This document shows, one piece after another, positions 25,543-32,731 of a stretch of DNA of 64,000 bases (position 1 is the stretch's first letter; every line of letters starts with the position of its first letter). The stretch lies in the NCBI GenBank assembly GCA_964570825.1, contig CAZMZJ010000011.1:1-64000 (forward strand). The letters run 5' to 3'. The notes under the pieces are model-generated. The model worked only from the letters and a program-made list of their open reading frames with translations. It was not told where the DNA came from and did no database searches. Both the position numbers and the translations under genes were made by a program. This DNA is from UMGS1002 sp964570825. Lineage in GTDB: Bacteria > Bacillota > Clostridia > Oscillospirales > CAG-272.

Positions 25543-26541
25543 TTATATTGAAACAAATCCAAGTTTTTTCCTGACTTTCGAGAGGGTTTTCCCCGCGTGG
25601 TACGACGCTTCGCCGGCTCCCTTTTTCATCTGCGCCTCAAGATATGCTTTGTCGGCGCAAAGACGTTTGAACTCGCTCTGGACAGGAGCGAGAGCGTCGG
25701 CGCATACCTCGCCTACTGCTGTCTTCAGGTCGCCGTATCCCCTGCCTTCAAACTCGCGCTCGATTTCCGCGACGCTCTTTCCGGTAAAGCAGGAGTATAT
25801 TGTGATAAGATTGTTGATTCCGTCCTTGCCCTCGGCATACTTTATCACAGTGTCAGAATCGGTGACGGCGCGGCGGAACTTGCGGATTATCGTGTCGCGG
25901 TCGTCAAGTATATATACGACGGCGTTGGCGTTCTCATCCGACTTGCTCATTTTTCTGGACGGGTCGGCAAGCGACATGATTTTCGCTCCGTTCTGCGCCA
26001 TAATCGGCTCGGGAATTGTGAATGTTCCGGGATATATCTGATTGAATCTTTCGGCAATGTCACGGCACAGCTCGACATGCTGCTTCTGGTCTATTCCCAC
26101 CGGAACCACGTCGGTCTGATAGAGCAGAATGTCCGCAGCCATGAGAGCCGGATATGTAAACAGTCCGGCGTTTATATTGTCGGCGTGCTTCGCGCTCTTG
26201 TCCTTGAACTGCGTCATCCTCGAAAGCTCACCGAACATGGTGAAACAGTCGAGTATCCATGCAAGCTCGGCGTGCGCCGGAACATGCGACTGGACATAGA
26301 GAGTGTTCCTCTCGGGGTCAAGCCCGCAGGCAATGTAGAGCGCAAGAGTTTCGTATGTGCGGCGGCGAAGCTCCGCCGGAACCTGACGCACGGTTATCGC
26401 GTGCTCGTCGACCACGCAGTAAAAACATTTATATTTTTCGGAATAAGCGGGGAAATTACGTATTGCCCCGAGATAGTTGCCGATAGTAAGGTTTCCGCTC
26501 GGCTGCACGCCAGAGAACGAAACAGGTCTGTCGTTTATCAT
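25543..26541 (-). CDS. trpS: tryptophan-tRNA ligase
   Basis: Charges tRNA-Trp. 332 aa, normal for the bacterial enzyme. The class I HIGH motif reads TIGN within PSGNLTIGNYLG (14-25) and the KMSKS motif is perfect near residues 195-200 (RKMSKSDENA). GAAAGGA lies very close to the ATG at 26539-26541. No T-box precedes it, in contrast to the two acyl-CoA synthetase genes of this window. It is 21 bp downstream of the yitT-type gene on the same strand. Confidence 0.96.
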   Translation of the reverse strand: MINDRPVSFSGVQPSGNLTIGNYLGAIRNFPAYSEKYKCFYCVVDEHAITVRQVPAELRRRTYETLALYIACGLDPERNTLYVQSHVPAHAELAWILDCFTMFGELSRMTQFKDKSAKHADNINAGLFTYPALMAADILLYQTDVVPVGIDQKQHVELCRDIAERFNQIYPGTFTIPEPIMAQNGAKIMSLADPSRKMSKSDENANAVVYILDDRDTIIRKFRRAVTDSDTVIKYAEGKDGINNLITIYSCFTGKSVAEIEREFEGRGYGDLKTAVGEVCADALAPVQSEFKRLCADKAYLEAQMKKGAGEASYHAGKTLSKVRKKLGFVSI

Positions 26542-26562
26542 GTCCTTTCAAATCCTTTGCCA

Positions 26563-27444
26563 TTAAAAATCTATTGATTTGTAATTCTTGAACCCTTCGC
26601 CGAATATCTCCTGCGCGCTGCTCACTATCATGAACGCCATAGGGTCAACCTCGTTGACAGTTTCGCGGATTTTAGGAAACACATGCTTCCGGGACGCGCA
26701 CATCAGCACTTTTTTGTTTTTCTTCGTATATGCGCCCTCTCCTTCAAGGTAGGTGACGCCCACATTCGTTTTTTTCAGAAGCAGCTCGGCGATTTCGTCG
26801 GCTTTGTCGCTTATGATGTATATAAGCTTCGCACTGTCGGAACCGTAAAGCACAAGGTCAAGCACCCGGCTGCTCACCACCAGCACCACGCCGGAGTACA
26901 GCGCAAGCTCGATATTCCGGAATACTAACGCCGATATAGAAATAACTATCGAGTCGACAATAAGAAAGGTGCTGCCGGTTTTCACGTGCTTGTATTTAAG
27001 ACGTATTAGCTTGATTATAATATCCGAGCCGCCCGTCGTTCCGCCGCCGCGGAAAACCATCCCGAGCCCGAGTGCCAAAAGACCGCCTCCCGCAAGAGCC
27101 GCAAGCAGAAGGTCGTCTGTAAACGGCAGGTAAGCGGTCAGCGTGGCGGACAGTATGTTGACGGCGACAGACGCAAGCACTGTCGAGTAAACAGTAGAGA
27201 ACAGAAAGCTTTTTCCGAATTTCCACAGGCCTACGGCGAAAAGCGGGATATTCAGCACGATTATTACTGTACCGGTCTGAACCCAGCTCACCAGATGGTT
27301 GATCATTATTGATATGCCTGAAATTCCGCCGGGAATCAGCTTGTTCGGGTCAAGGAAAAAGGCAATGGCCGACGCGTATATTAAGCTGCCCGACGTCATA
27401 AGAATGAAATTTTTCATCGCCGGCCATTTTTTGAATATTTTCAT
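26563..27444 (-). CDS. YitT family membrane protein
   Basis: 293 aa with an N-terminal membrane region of about five helices (DUF161, about 12-195) and a soluble C-terminal DUF2179 domain (about 215-275, with TYLEGEGAYTKKNKKVLMC). FRGGGTTGGSDII (about 129-141) is the conserved glycine-rich loop of the family. YitT proteins are widespread in Firmicutes and their function is unsettled. The ribosome binding site is poor, and the gene may be read together with trpS downstream. Confidence 0.9.
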   Translation of the reverse strand: MKIFKKWPAMKNFILMTSGSLIYASAIAFFLDPNKLIPGGISGISIMINHLVSWVQTGTVIIVLNIPLFAVGLWKFGKSFLFSTVYSTVLASVAVNILSATLTAYLPFTDDLLLAALAGGGLLALGLGMVFRGGGTTGGSDIIIKLIRLKYKHVKTGSTFLIVDSIVISISALVFRNIELALYSGVVLVVSSRVLDLVLYGSDSAKLIYIISDKADEIAELLLKKTNVGVTYLEGEGAYTKKNKKVLMCASRKHVFPKIRETVNEVDPMAFMIVSSAQEIFGEGFKNYKSIDF

Positions 27445-27529
27445 AAATTAACAACCATCTCCGTGCCGACTTCTGCGGCTTTACAGATTTGAAAATTCAA
27501 GCTGTTCCGGCATTGGCTTCAGACGCCGT

Positions 27530-28744
27530 TCAGCTTCCGACAAATTCTCTTGCGGTTTCGCCGAGCCGTACGCAGCCTTCGATTATCTGCCCGTCGGACG
27601 GGGTGGAGTAATTAAGGCGCACCGACAGCGACGGCGCCGCTGTGTCGCAGTTGAATGTGGTGCCCGGAACTACCGCCACCTTTTTTTGAAGCGCGCTGCG
27701 GACAAACCTGATTATGTCGCTGCCTTCCGGCAGGGTGCACCAGATGAACAGTCCTCCTTCGGGGCGCGTGAAGCTGATGCTGCCCGGCAGGTTCTTTTCA
27801 AGCCCGCTTATCATAAGACCGCACTTGCGGCGGTATATGCCGCGGATTTTCTCGACATGTGCGTCGATGTCGCATTCCGTCATGTACCTGTAGCAGAGCA
27901 TCTGGAAAAATATGTTCGTGTGTACGTCCTCTGACTGTTTTGCCACGACCATTTTTTGAGCAATCTCACATGGGGCAGTGATGTAGCCTAAACGCATTCC
28001 CGCCGACAGGATTTTCGAAAAGGACGAGCAGTAAATCACAAGCCCTTCGGTGTCCATCGACTTGATCGTGGGTATCTCTTCTCCGGAGAAGCGAAGCTCG
28101 CCGTACGGATTGTCCTCAAATATTATTATACCATATTTCTTGGCAATCTCATATATTTTTATGCGTTTCTCAAGTGACGTCGTGATGCCGGTGGGATTCT
28201 GGAACGTTGGTATCAGGTAAATCATGCGGGCGTTCGGCGTTTTCTTTACCGTTTCCTCAAGGGCGCTGGTGTCTATCCCGTCGCCGGCCAGCGGAACGCC
28301 GACCGTGACGGCTCCGCAGGAGCGGAACGCGTTGAGCCCGCCGATGAAGGTCGGGTTCTCGCAGATCACCGCGTCGCCTTCGTTGCACAGCACCTTGCAG
28401 GCGAGCTCTATGCCCTGCTGACCGCCAGACACAATTATGGTGTCGTCGGTGTATTTGTCGCCTGCCGCCTCCGAGCGCCCGATATTGAATTTCGCCCTGA
28501 CTCTTTGTGCCACTGCCTTGCGCAGCGGAGGATAACCTTCGGTTATGCTGTACTGCAGCGCCGGGGTAGACGCCGTTCTGAAAATGTCGGCGGATAGTCT
28601 TGCCAGCTCGTCGACCGGGAAGGATTCGGGCGACGGGTTTCCGGCGGCGAATGAAATGATATCGGGATCCGTCACGCTTTTGAAAATTTCACGGATTGCG
28701 CTGGGCTTGAGATCCGCGATTTTTTTTGAAAATCTATATGTCAT
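27530..28744 (-). CDS. PLP-dependent aminotransferase (2-aminoadipate/MocR-like class I)
   Basis: 404 aa fold-type I aminotransferase without the GntR domain that true MocR regulators carry. ISFAAGNPSPESFP near residue 30 binds substrate. YLIPTFQNPTG (about 175-185) is the family hallmark of 2-aminoadipate and aromatic transaminases, and SSFSKILSAGMRLGY (about 240-254) holds the PLP-binding Lys. The C-terminal RLNYSTP gives the Arg for the alpha-carboxylate. GGAG precedes the ATG, and a perfect promoter lies at 28880-28908. It likely transaminates 2-oxo acids such as 2-oxoadipate, branched-chain or aromatic ones; the exact substrate cannot be told. Confidence 0.9.
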   Translation of the reverse strand: MTYRFSKKIADLKPSAIREIFKSVTDPDIISFAAGNPSPESFPVDELARLSADIFRTASTPALQYSITEGYPPLRKAVAQRVRAKFNIGRSEAAGDKYTDDTIIVSGGQQGIELACKVLCNEGDAVICENPTFIGGLNAFRSCGAVTVGVPLAGDGIDTSALEETVKKTPNARMIYLIPTFQNPTGITTSLEKRIKIYEIAKKYGIIIFEDNPYGELRFSGEEIPTIKSMDTEGLVIYCSSFSKILSAGMRLGYITAPCEIAQKMVVAKQSEDVHTNIFFQMLCYRYMTECDIDAHVEKIRGIYRRKCGLMISGLEKNLPGSISFTRPEGGLFIWCTLPEGSDIIRFVRSALQKKVAVVPGTTFNCDTAAPSLSVRLNYSTPSDGQIIEGCVRLGETAREFVGS

Positions 28745-28879
28745 AATTCTACTCCATAATTATTATATTCAAAATTTGCAGGCCGGAATGCGGGCCGTCG
28801 GAAATTTCACTATGAATGCCAGCCTTATGCGGCGCTTTCCCGGTCTGTTCAGCCATGCCATATAACATATAATAAGCAG

Positions 28880-28908
28880 ATTATACCACTCGGCAGTATA
28901 AATGTCAA
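28880..28908 (-). promoter_or_regulatory. sigma-A type promoter for the aminotransferase
   Basis: Minus strand: TTGACA (28903-28908), 17-nt spacer, TATAAT (28880-28885). Both boxes match the consensus fully. Confidence 0.88.
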
Positions 28909-28956
28909 CTTATCGGAAGACGCGCGCCGCATAAATGCACAAAATCTGCGTTTCCC

Positions 28957-28985
28957 TTGACTTTTGTTCTATTTTATGACATAAT
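28957..28985 (+). promoter_or_regulatory. promoter for the AraC-family gene
   Basis: TTGACT (28957-28962), 17-nt spacer, CATAAT (28980-28985), divergent from the aminotransferase promoter. Confidence 0.7.
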
Positions 28986-29022
28986 TATATATATCCTACT
29001 GCCAAAGCGCGGGGAAACTGAT

Positions 29023-29862
29023 ATGATAAATTATTATGCGACGGAATTTATTTCGGACGGCGGCAGTCTCGGCGTGCTTGACCGCAGCGTTTTGCTGCGC
29101 GACGATGAGCACACCCACTCCTTTTACGATATTTTAATTATTACCGGCGGCGCAGGGCGCGAAATCATCGACTCCAAAATTTATGAGATTAAACCCGGCG
29201 CCCTGTTTTTCATCGACCGCTCGGTCCCGCACCGCACCGAACCGTCCGGCGAGGTGAGGTACACCGAAATCATTCTCACTCCCGATTTCTTTGAAAAGCC
29301 CGAAAACGAAAACGAACTCCGCAGGATTTTTTATACCGACAGCGATTATCAGCCGTCACTCACGCTGACCGAGGAGGAACAGGCAATCCTTTCAGGGCTT
29401 GTCAGGTATCTTGCACGTGAAAACGAACGCCGGTCAGGCGATTACCGGACGATATTAAGGCTGTATGTCAGCCTTGTCGCGCAGTACCTCTCCCGCGCAG
29501 TCGAACGCTCCCGCAGCGAGCTGGCAAACCGCGACCCGGACTATATCATCTCGGTTGCCCTTGAATATGTGGACAAGCATTTCACAGAAAATATCTCTCA
29601 AGAGGAGCTCGCCGAACGCTTCCGCTACAACTCCGCGTATTTCTCGCGTATGTTCAAAAAGCATATGGGTGAAAACCTTATGGACTATATAACGCGCAAG
29701 CGTATAGACCTCGCCGCAGAACTCCTCGAGAAAACAGACCTAACCGCCGAGCAGATATCGGAAAAAGTCGGTTACAAGAGCAAACCTCAGTTCTACAACA
29801 CTTTCATCAAATATAAAAACAAAACGCCGCGCCAGTATAGGCTGGACACAAAGAATAAATAA
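29023..29862 (+). CDS. AraC-family transcriptional regulator with cupin sensor domain
   Basis: 279 aa. The N-terminal cupin-like domain (about 10-110) has HTHSFYDILIITGG and the IKPGALFFIDRSVPHRTEP turn expected for a small-ligand pocket. The C-terminal double HTH (about 178-276) includes SQEELAERFRYNSAYFSRMF and ends in the usual TPRQYR. The start at 29023 follows GGGGAAAC. A longer reading begins inside the promoter and is wrong. Regulators of this build often control sugar-use genes; the divergent aminotransferase is the nearest possible target, sharing about 280 bp between start codons. Confidence 0.9.
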   Translation: MINYYATEFISDGGSLGVLDRSVLLRDDEHTHSFYDILIITGGAGREIIDSKIYEIKPGALFFIDRSVPHRTEPSGEVRYTEIILTPDFFEKPENENELRRIFYTDSDYQPSLTLTEEEQAILSGLVRYLARENERRSGDYRTILRLYVSLVAQYLSRAVERSRSELANRDPDYIISVALEYVDKHFTENISQEELAERFRYNSAYFSRMFKKHMGENLMDYITRKRIDLAAELLEKTDLTAEQISEKVGYKSKPQFYNTFIKYKNKTPRQYRLDTKNK

Positions 29863-29872
29863 CAGACAAACG

Positions 29873-29904
29873 CCGGGGGATCTCCTTTTGAGGAGGTCCC
29901 CCGG
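29873..29904. terminator. bidirectional hairpin between araC-type gene and serA
   Basis: Stem of 13 bp with one mismatch (29873-29885 with 29892-29904), between convergent stop codons. The T-tracts on either side are short. Confidence 0.7.
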
Positions 29905-29923
29905 TTCTCCGGATACTGCCTTT

Positions 29924-31084
29924 TTATATTACTCTGACTCTCGACACACCGCCGATCGAACGGATCTTTTCGGCGGCAGAGTCGGGAAGGGCGCCGTTTA
30001 TGTCCACCATGGTATAGGCGTTGTCGCCCTTTGATTTGTTTATCATGTTTTCAATGTTGATGTGCTGCTCTGAGAGCGCGGTCGATATCTGGGATATCAG
30101 CGACGGAATGTTCGCGTGCAGCACGCAGATGCGGACGTTACCCGTATGGGGCATGCTGACATTCGGATAGTTGACGCTGTTCGTGATATTGCCCGAACGG
30201 ATGTAATCGTCAAGCTGGACCGCGGCCATGACGGCGCAGTTGTCCTCGGATTCCTCAGTCGACGCTCCAAGATGGGGAATGCACACGACGCCTTCGGCGC
30301 CGGCAAGTTCGTCGGTAGGACAGTCGGTCACATAGCAGGCGACTTTTCCGGAGGCAATCGCTTCCTTAATGTCCTTGTCGTTGACGAGTTCGGCTCGGGC
30401 AATATTGATTATCCGGACGCCGTCCTTCATCAGTCTGAGGGTTTCGGCGTTTATCATGTTTGTCGTCTGAGCCGTTGCCGGAACATGGAGGGTGATGTAG
30501 TCGGCCTCCCTGTAGATTTCATTGTAATCTGATGCTTTTTTGACGCTGCGCGAGAGATTCCATGCGCTTTCAACCGTGAGGAACGGGTCGCAGCCGATAA
30601 CGTTCATGCCGAGGTGAGTCGCGGTGCTCGCAACCATACCGCCGATGGCGCCGAGGCCGATGACTCCGAGCGTTTTGCCGTTGATTTCACAGCCTGCAAA
30701 CTTTGCTTTGCCAGCCTCGACCGCCTTGGCGACACCCGTCGTCCCCTTGAGCGTCTTTACCCACTCGATACCGTCGGCAATTTTGCGCGAGGCAAGCATG
30801 AGGGCGCAGATGGTCAGCTCCTTGACGCCGTTCGCATTTGCGCCGGGAGTGTTGAATACAACTATTCCTTCCTTCGAGCAGCGCTCTATCGGAATGTTGT
30901 TCACGCCGGCGCCGCAGCGCGCGATGGCAATCAGATTTTTATTGAACTCCATATCGTGCATCACGGCGGAGCGAACCATGACTGCGTCCGGATTCTCTAT
31001 TTCAGCGCCGATATTGTAGGCGCTTTTGTCAAATACGTCGGTGCCGACTTTGGCTATCTTGTTGAGCAGCTTTATATTGTTCAT
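29924..31084 (-). CDS. serA: D-3-phosphoglycerate dehydrogenase
   Basis: First step of serine synthesis: 3-phosphoglycerate plus NAD to 3-phosphohydroxypyruvate. 386 aa. The substrate domain has ARCGAGVNNIPIERC (about 54-68). The Rossmann fold has GVIGLGAIGGMVAS (about 139-152), and the active site includes Arg/Glu/His (NIARAELV, then CIPHLGASTEE). A single C-terminal ACT domain (about 317-386) suggests feedback by serine or another amino acid; the intervening domain of long SerA forms is lacking. It lies 25 bp downstream of serC in one operon. Confidence 0.95.
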   Translation of the reverse strand: MNNIKLLNKIAKVGTDVFDKSAYNIGAEIENPDAVMVRSAVMHDMEFNKNLIAIARCGAGVNNIPIERCSKEGIVVFNTPGANANGVKELTICALMLASRKIADGIEWVKTLKGTTGVAKAVEAGKAKFAGCEINGKTLGVIGLGAIGGMVASTATHLGMNVIGCDPFLTVESAWNLSRSVKKASDYNEIYREADYITLHVPATAQTTNMINAETLRLMKDGVRIINIARAELVNDKDIKEAIASGKVACYVTDCPTDELAGAEGVVCIPHLGASTEESEDNCAVMAAVQLDDYIRSGNITNSVNYPNVSMPHTGNVRICVLHANIPSLISQISTALSEQHINIENMINKSKGDNAYTMVDINGALPDSAAEKIRSIGGVSRVRVI

Positions 31085-31109
31085 GTCATTTCACCTGCAG
31101 TTTGTTGTG

Positions 31110-32195
31110 TTATTTCGGGTTCTTCGCGGCAAAGTCCGCCATGAAGGCTATCAGCTTGACTATCCCTTCGCGGGGCATCGCGTTATAAATCGATGCTCTC
31201 ATGCCGCCGACCGAACGGTGGCCTTTGAGATTCTTCAACCCAGCCGCCTCGGCTTCTTTTGCAAACTTCTTGTCGAGAGCTTCGTTACCGGTTACAAATG
31301 TGACGTTCATTATCGAGCGCGACTGCTTCTTGACCGGAGCGATATAGTAGCTCTGGCTGTCAAGATAATCGTAAAGCAGCTTCGCTTTTTCCTCGTTGAT
31401 CCGCTTCATGGCTTCAAGCCCGCCGATCGAGAGCAGCCACTCGTATACAAGCTTTGCGATATATATCGTGTAGCAGGGAGGCGTGTTGTACATAGAGTCG
31501 TTGTCGGACGCTATTTTCCAGCTGAGCATATCGGGGGTGATGGGAAGTTCATGGCCGAGAAGGTCTTCGCGGACAATCACGACGGTAAGTCCGGCGGGAG
31601 CCATGTTTTTCTGCGCGCCGGCGTAAATAACGCCGAACTTCGACACGTCCACCGGCTCCGAGAGAATGCAGGAGGACATATCCGCAACCAGCGGTATGTC
31701 GCCGGTGTCGGGAATATAGTCGTATTTCGTTCCGTATATCGTGTTGTTAAAGCAGATATGAACATAGGACGCGTCAGGACGGAAGGCGTCCCGGCTTACG
31801 CGGGGCACATACGTAAAATTATCCGCCTTGCTTGTGGCGACTTCCTTTATATCTCCGTATTTGAGCGCTTCCTTATATGCCTTGCCCGAAAACAGACCGG
31901 AGACAATATAATCGGCCTTGCCGGTCTTGCCGATGAGGTTCAGCGGAACGGCGGCGAACTGCGTCGACGCGCCTCCCTGAAGAAAGAGAATTTTATAGTT
32001 GTCGGGAACATTCATAAGCTTGCGGAGAAGCTTCTCAGCTTCGTATATTATTGGTTCAAAATCGGCCGAACGGTGCGACATCTCCATAACCGACATGCCG
32101 GACTCGCCGTAATTGACAAGCTCGGCGGCTGCCTTTTCGAGTACAGGCAGCGGAAGCATGGACGGACCTGCCGAAAAATTGTATACTCTGTTCAT
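31110..32195 (-). CDS. serC: phosphoserine aminotransferase
   Basis: Second step of serine synthesis: 3-phosphohydroxypyruvate plus glutamate to O-phosphoserine. 361 aa from the ATG at 32193-32195, giving the family's normal N-terminus (NRVYNFSAGPSMLPLPVLEK). The longer frame upstream adds 16 residues without homology. LFLQGGASTQFAAVPLNL (about 68-85) is a conserved segment near the PLP phosphate site, and GAQKNMAPAG (about 190-199) carries the Schiff-base Lys. serA follows after 25 bp. I see no serB in the window. Confidence 0.95.
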   Translation of the reverse strand: MNRVYNFSAGPSMLPLPVLEKAAAELVNYGESGMSVMEMSHRSADFEPIIYEAEKLLRKLMNVPDNYKILFLQGGASTQFAAVPLNLIGKTGKADYIVSGLFSGKAYKEALKYGDIKEVATSKADNFTYVPRVSRDAFRPDASYVHICFNNTIYGTKYDYIPDTGDIPLVADMSSCILSEPVDVSKFGVIYAGAQKNMAPAGLTVVIVREDLLGHELPITPDMLSWKIASDNDSMYNTPPCYTIYIAKLVYEWLLSIGGLEAMKRINEEKAKLLYDYLDSQSYYIAPVKKQSRSIMNVTFVTGNEALDKKFAKEAEAAGLKNLKGHRSVGGMRASIYNAMPREGIVKLIAFMADFAAKNPK

Positions 32196-32410
32196 AAGGA
32201 TTATTTCGACCCCCCGTGTAATGATTTGATAAATTTTTAACACTTTATCATATTAAGATTGTTATACATTATATACTTTTTGCATGGGCGCGTCAATGGG
32301 CTCGCCGAATTTTCCTTCAAAACAGACGATTTTCTGCTAAAACAACATCAGAAGGTCTGAATGAACAGCCGGAATTAGGCAAAATTGCAAATTAAATTTC
32401 AAAAAAGCTA

Positions 32411-32439
32411 TTGACAAACCCGCTTCAGTATGCTAAACT
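32411..32439 (+). promoter_or_regulatory. promoter of the first T-box unit
   Basis: TTGACA (32411-32416), 17-nt spacer, TAAACT (32434-32439), which puts the RNA start about 5 nt before the T-box stem I. Confidence 0.85.
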
Positions 32440-32450
32440 ATTCATCAATT

Positions 32451-32703
32451 AAAGACTGTGACGAAGAATAACGCGCAGAAAATGCCCCCAGAGAACGGAC
32501 GGCTGGTGTGAGTCCGCGGCAAAAACGCGCGTTTGTCGCTTCCGAGTCGGTCGGCTGAATCAAGTAGGCTGACACGTTTTGCCGCGTTAAGGCGTAAGGC
32601 TTGACTGAGCCTGAGTGCGTCCGGATGGGCGAATTTGAGTGGTACCGCGGATAATTTAGTTGTTATATCCGTCTCAAGATTTATCTTGAGACGGTTTTTT
32701 TGT
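32451..32703 (+). promoter_or_regulatory. T-box leader upstream of XRE-cupin-acyl-CoA synthetase (specifier probably GTC, Val)
   Basis: tRNA-sensing riboswitch acting on transcription. Stem I starts at 32454 (GACT pairing with AGTC at its 3' end near 32550). It includes the K-turn GTGACGAAG, the AG-bulge AGAGA and a distal loop of the GGCTGGTGTGAG kind. The T-box sequence GAGTGGTACCGCGG is at 32637-32650, so the bulge UGGU would pair with the ACCA end of an uncharged tRNA. The terminator is an 11-12 bp stem (32669-32680 with 32683-32694) plus seven Ts. On the 3' side of the specifier loop the bases before the closing CTTC read GTC-G, hence Val by my hand folding; other frames are possible. 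Confidence 0.93.
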
Positions 32704-32731
32704 TTTCATTTATTCGAAAGGATATTATAAT

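Noticed and set aside
25543..26562. T-box upstream of trpS
   Set aside because: Looked for because T-boxes occur elsewhere in the window; only 21 bp separate it from the upstream gene and no T-box motif is present.
25597..26577. Long + strand frame (326 codons) opposite trpS
   Set aside because: Shadow of trpS, whose class I motifs are intact.
31026..32240. Long + strand frame (404 codons) opposite serC
   Set aside because: Shadow of serC: the minus strand shows a full conserved enzyme with active-site Lys.
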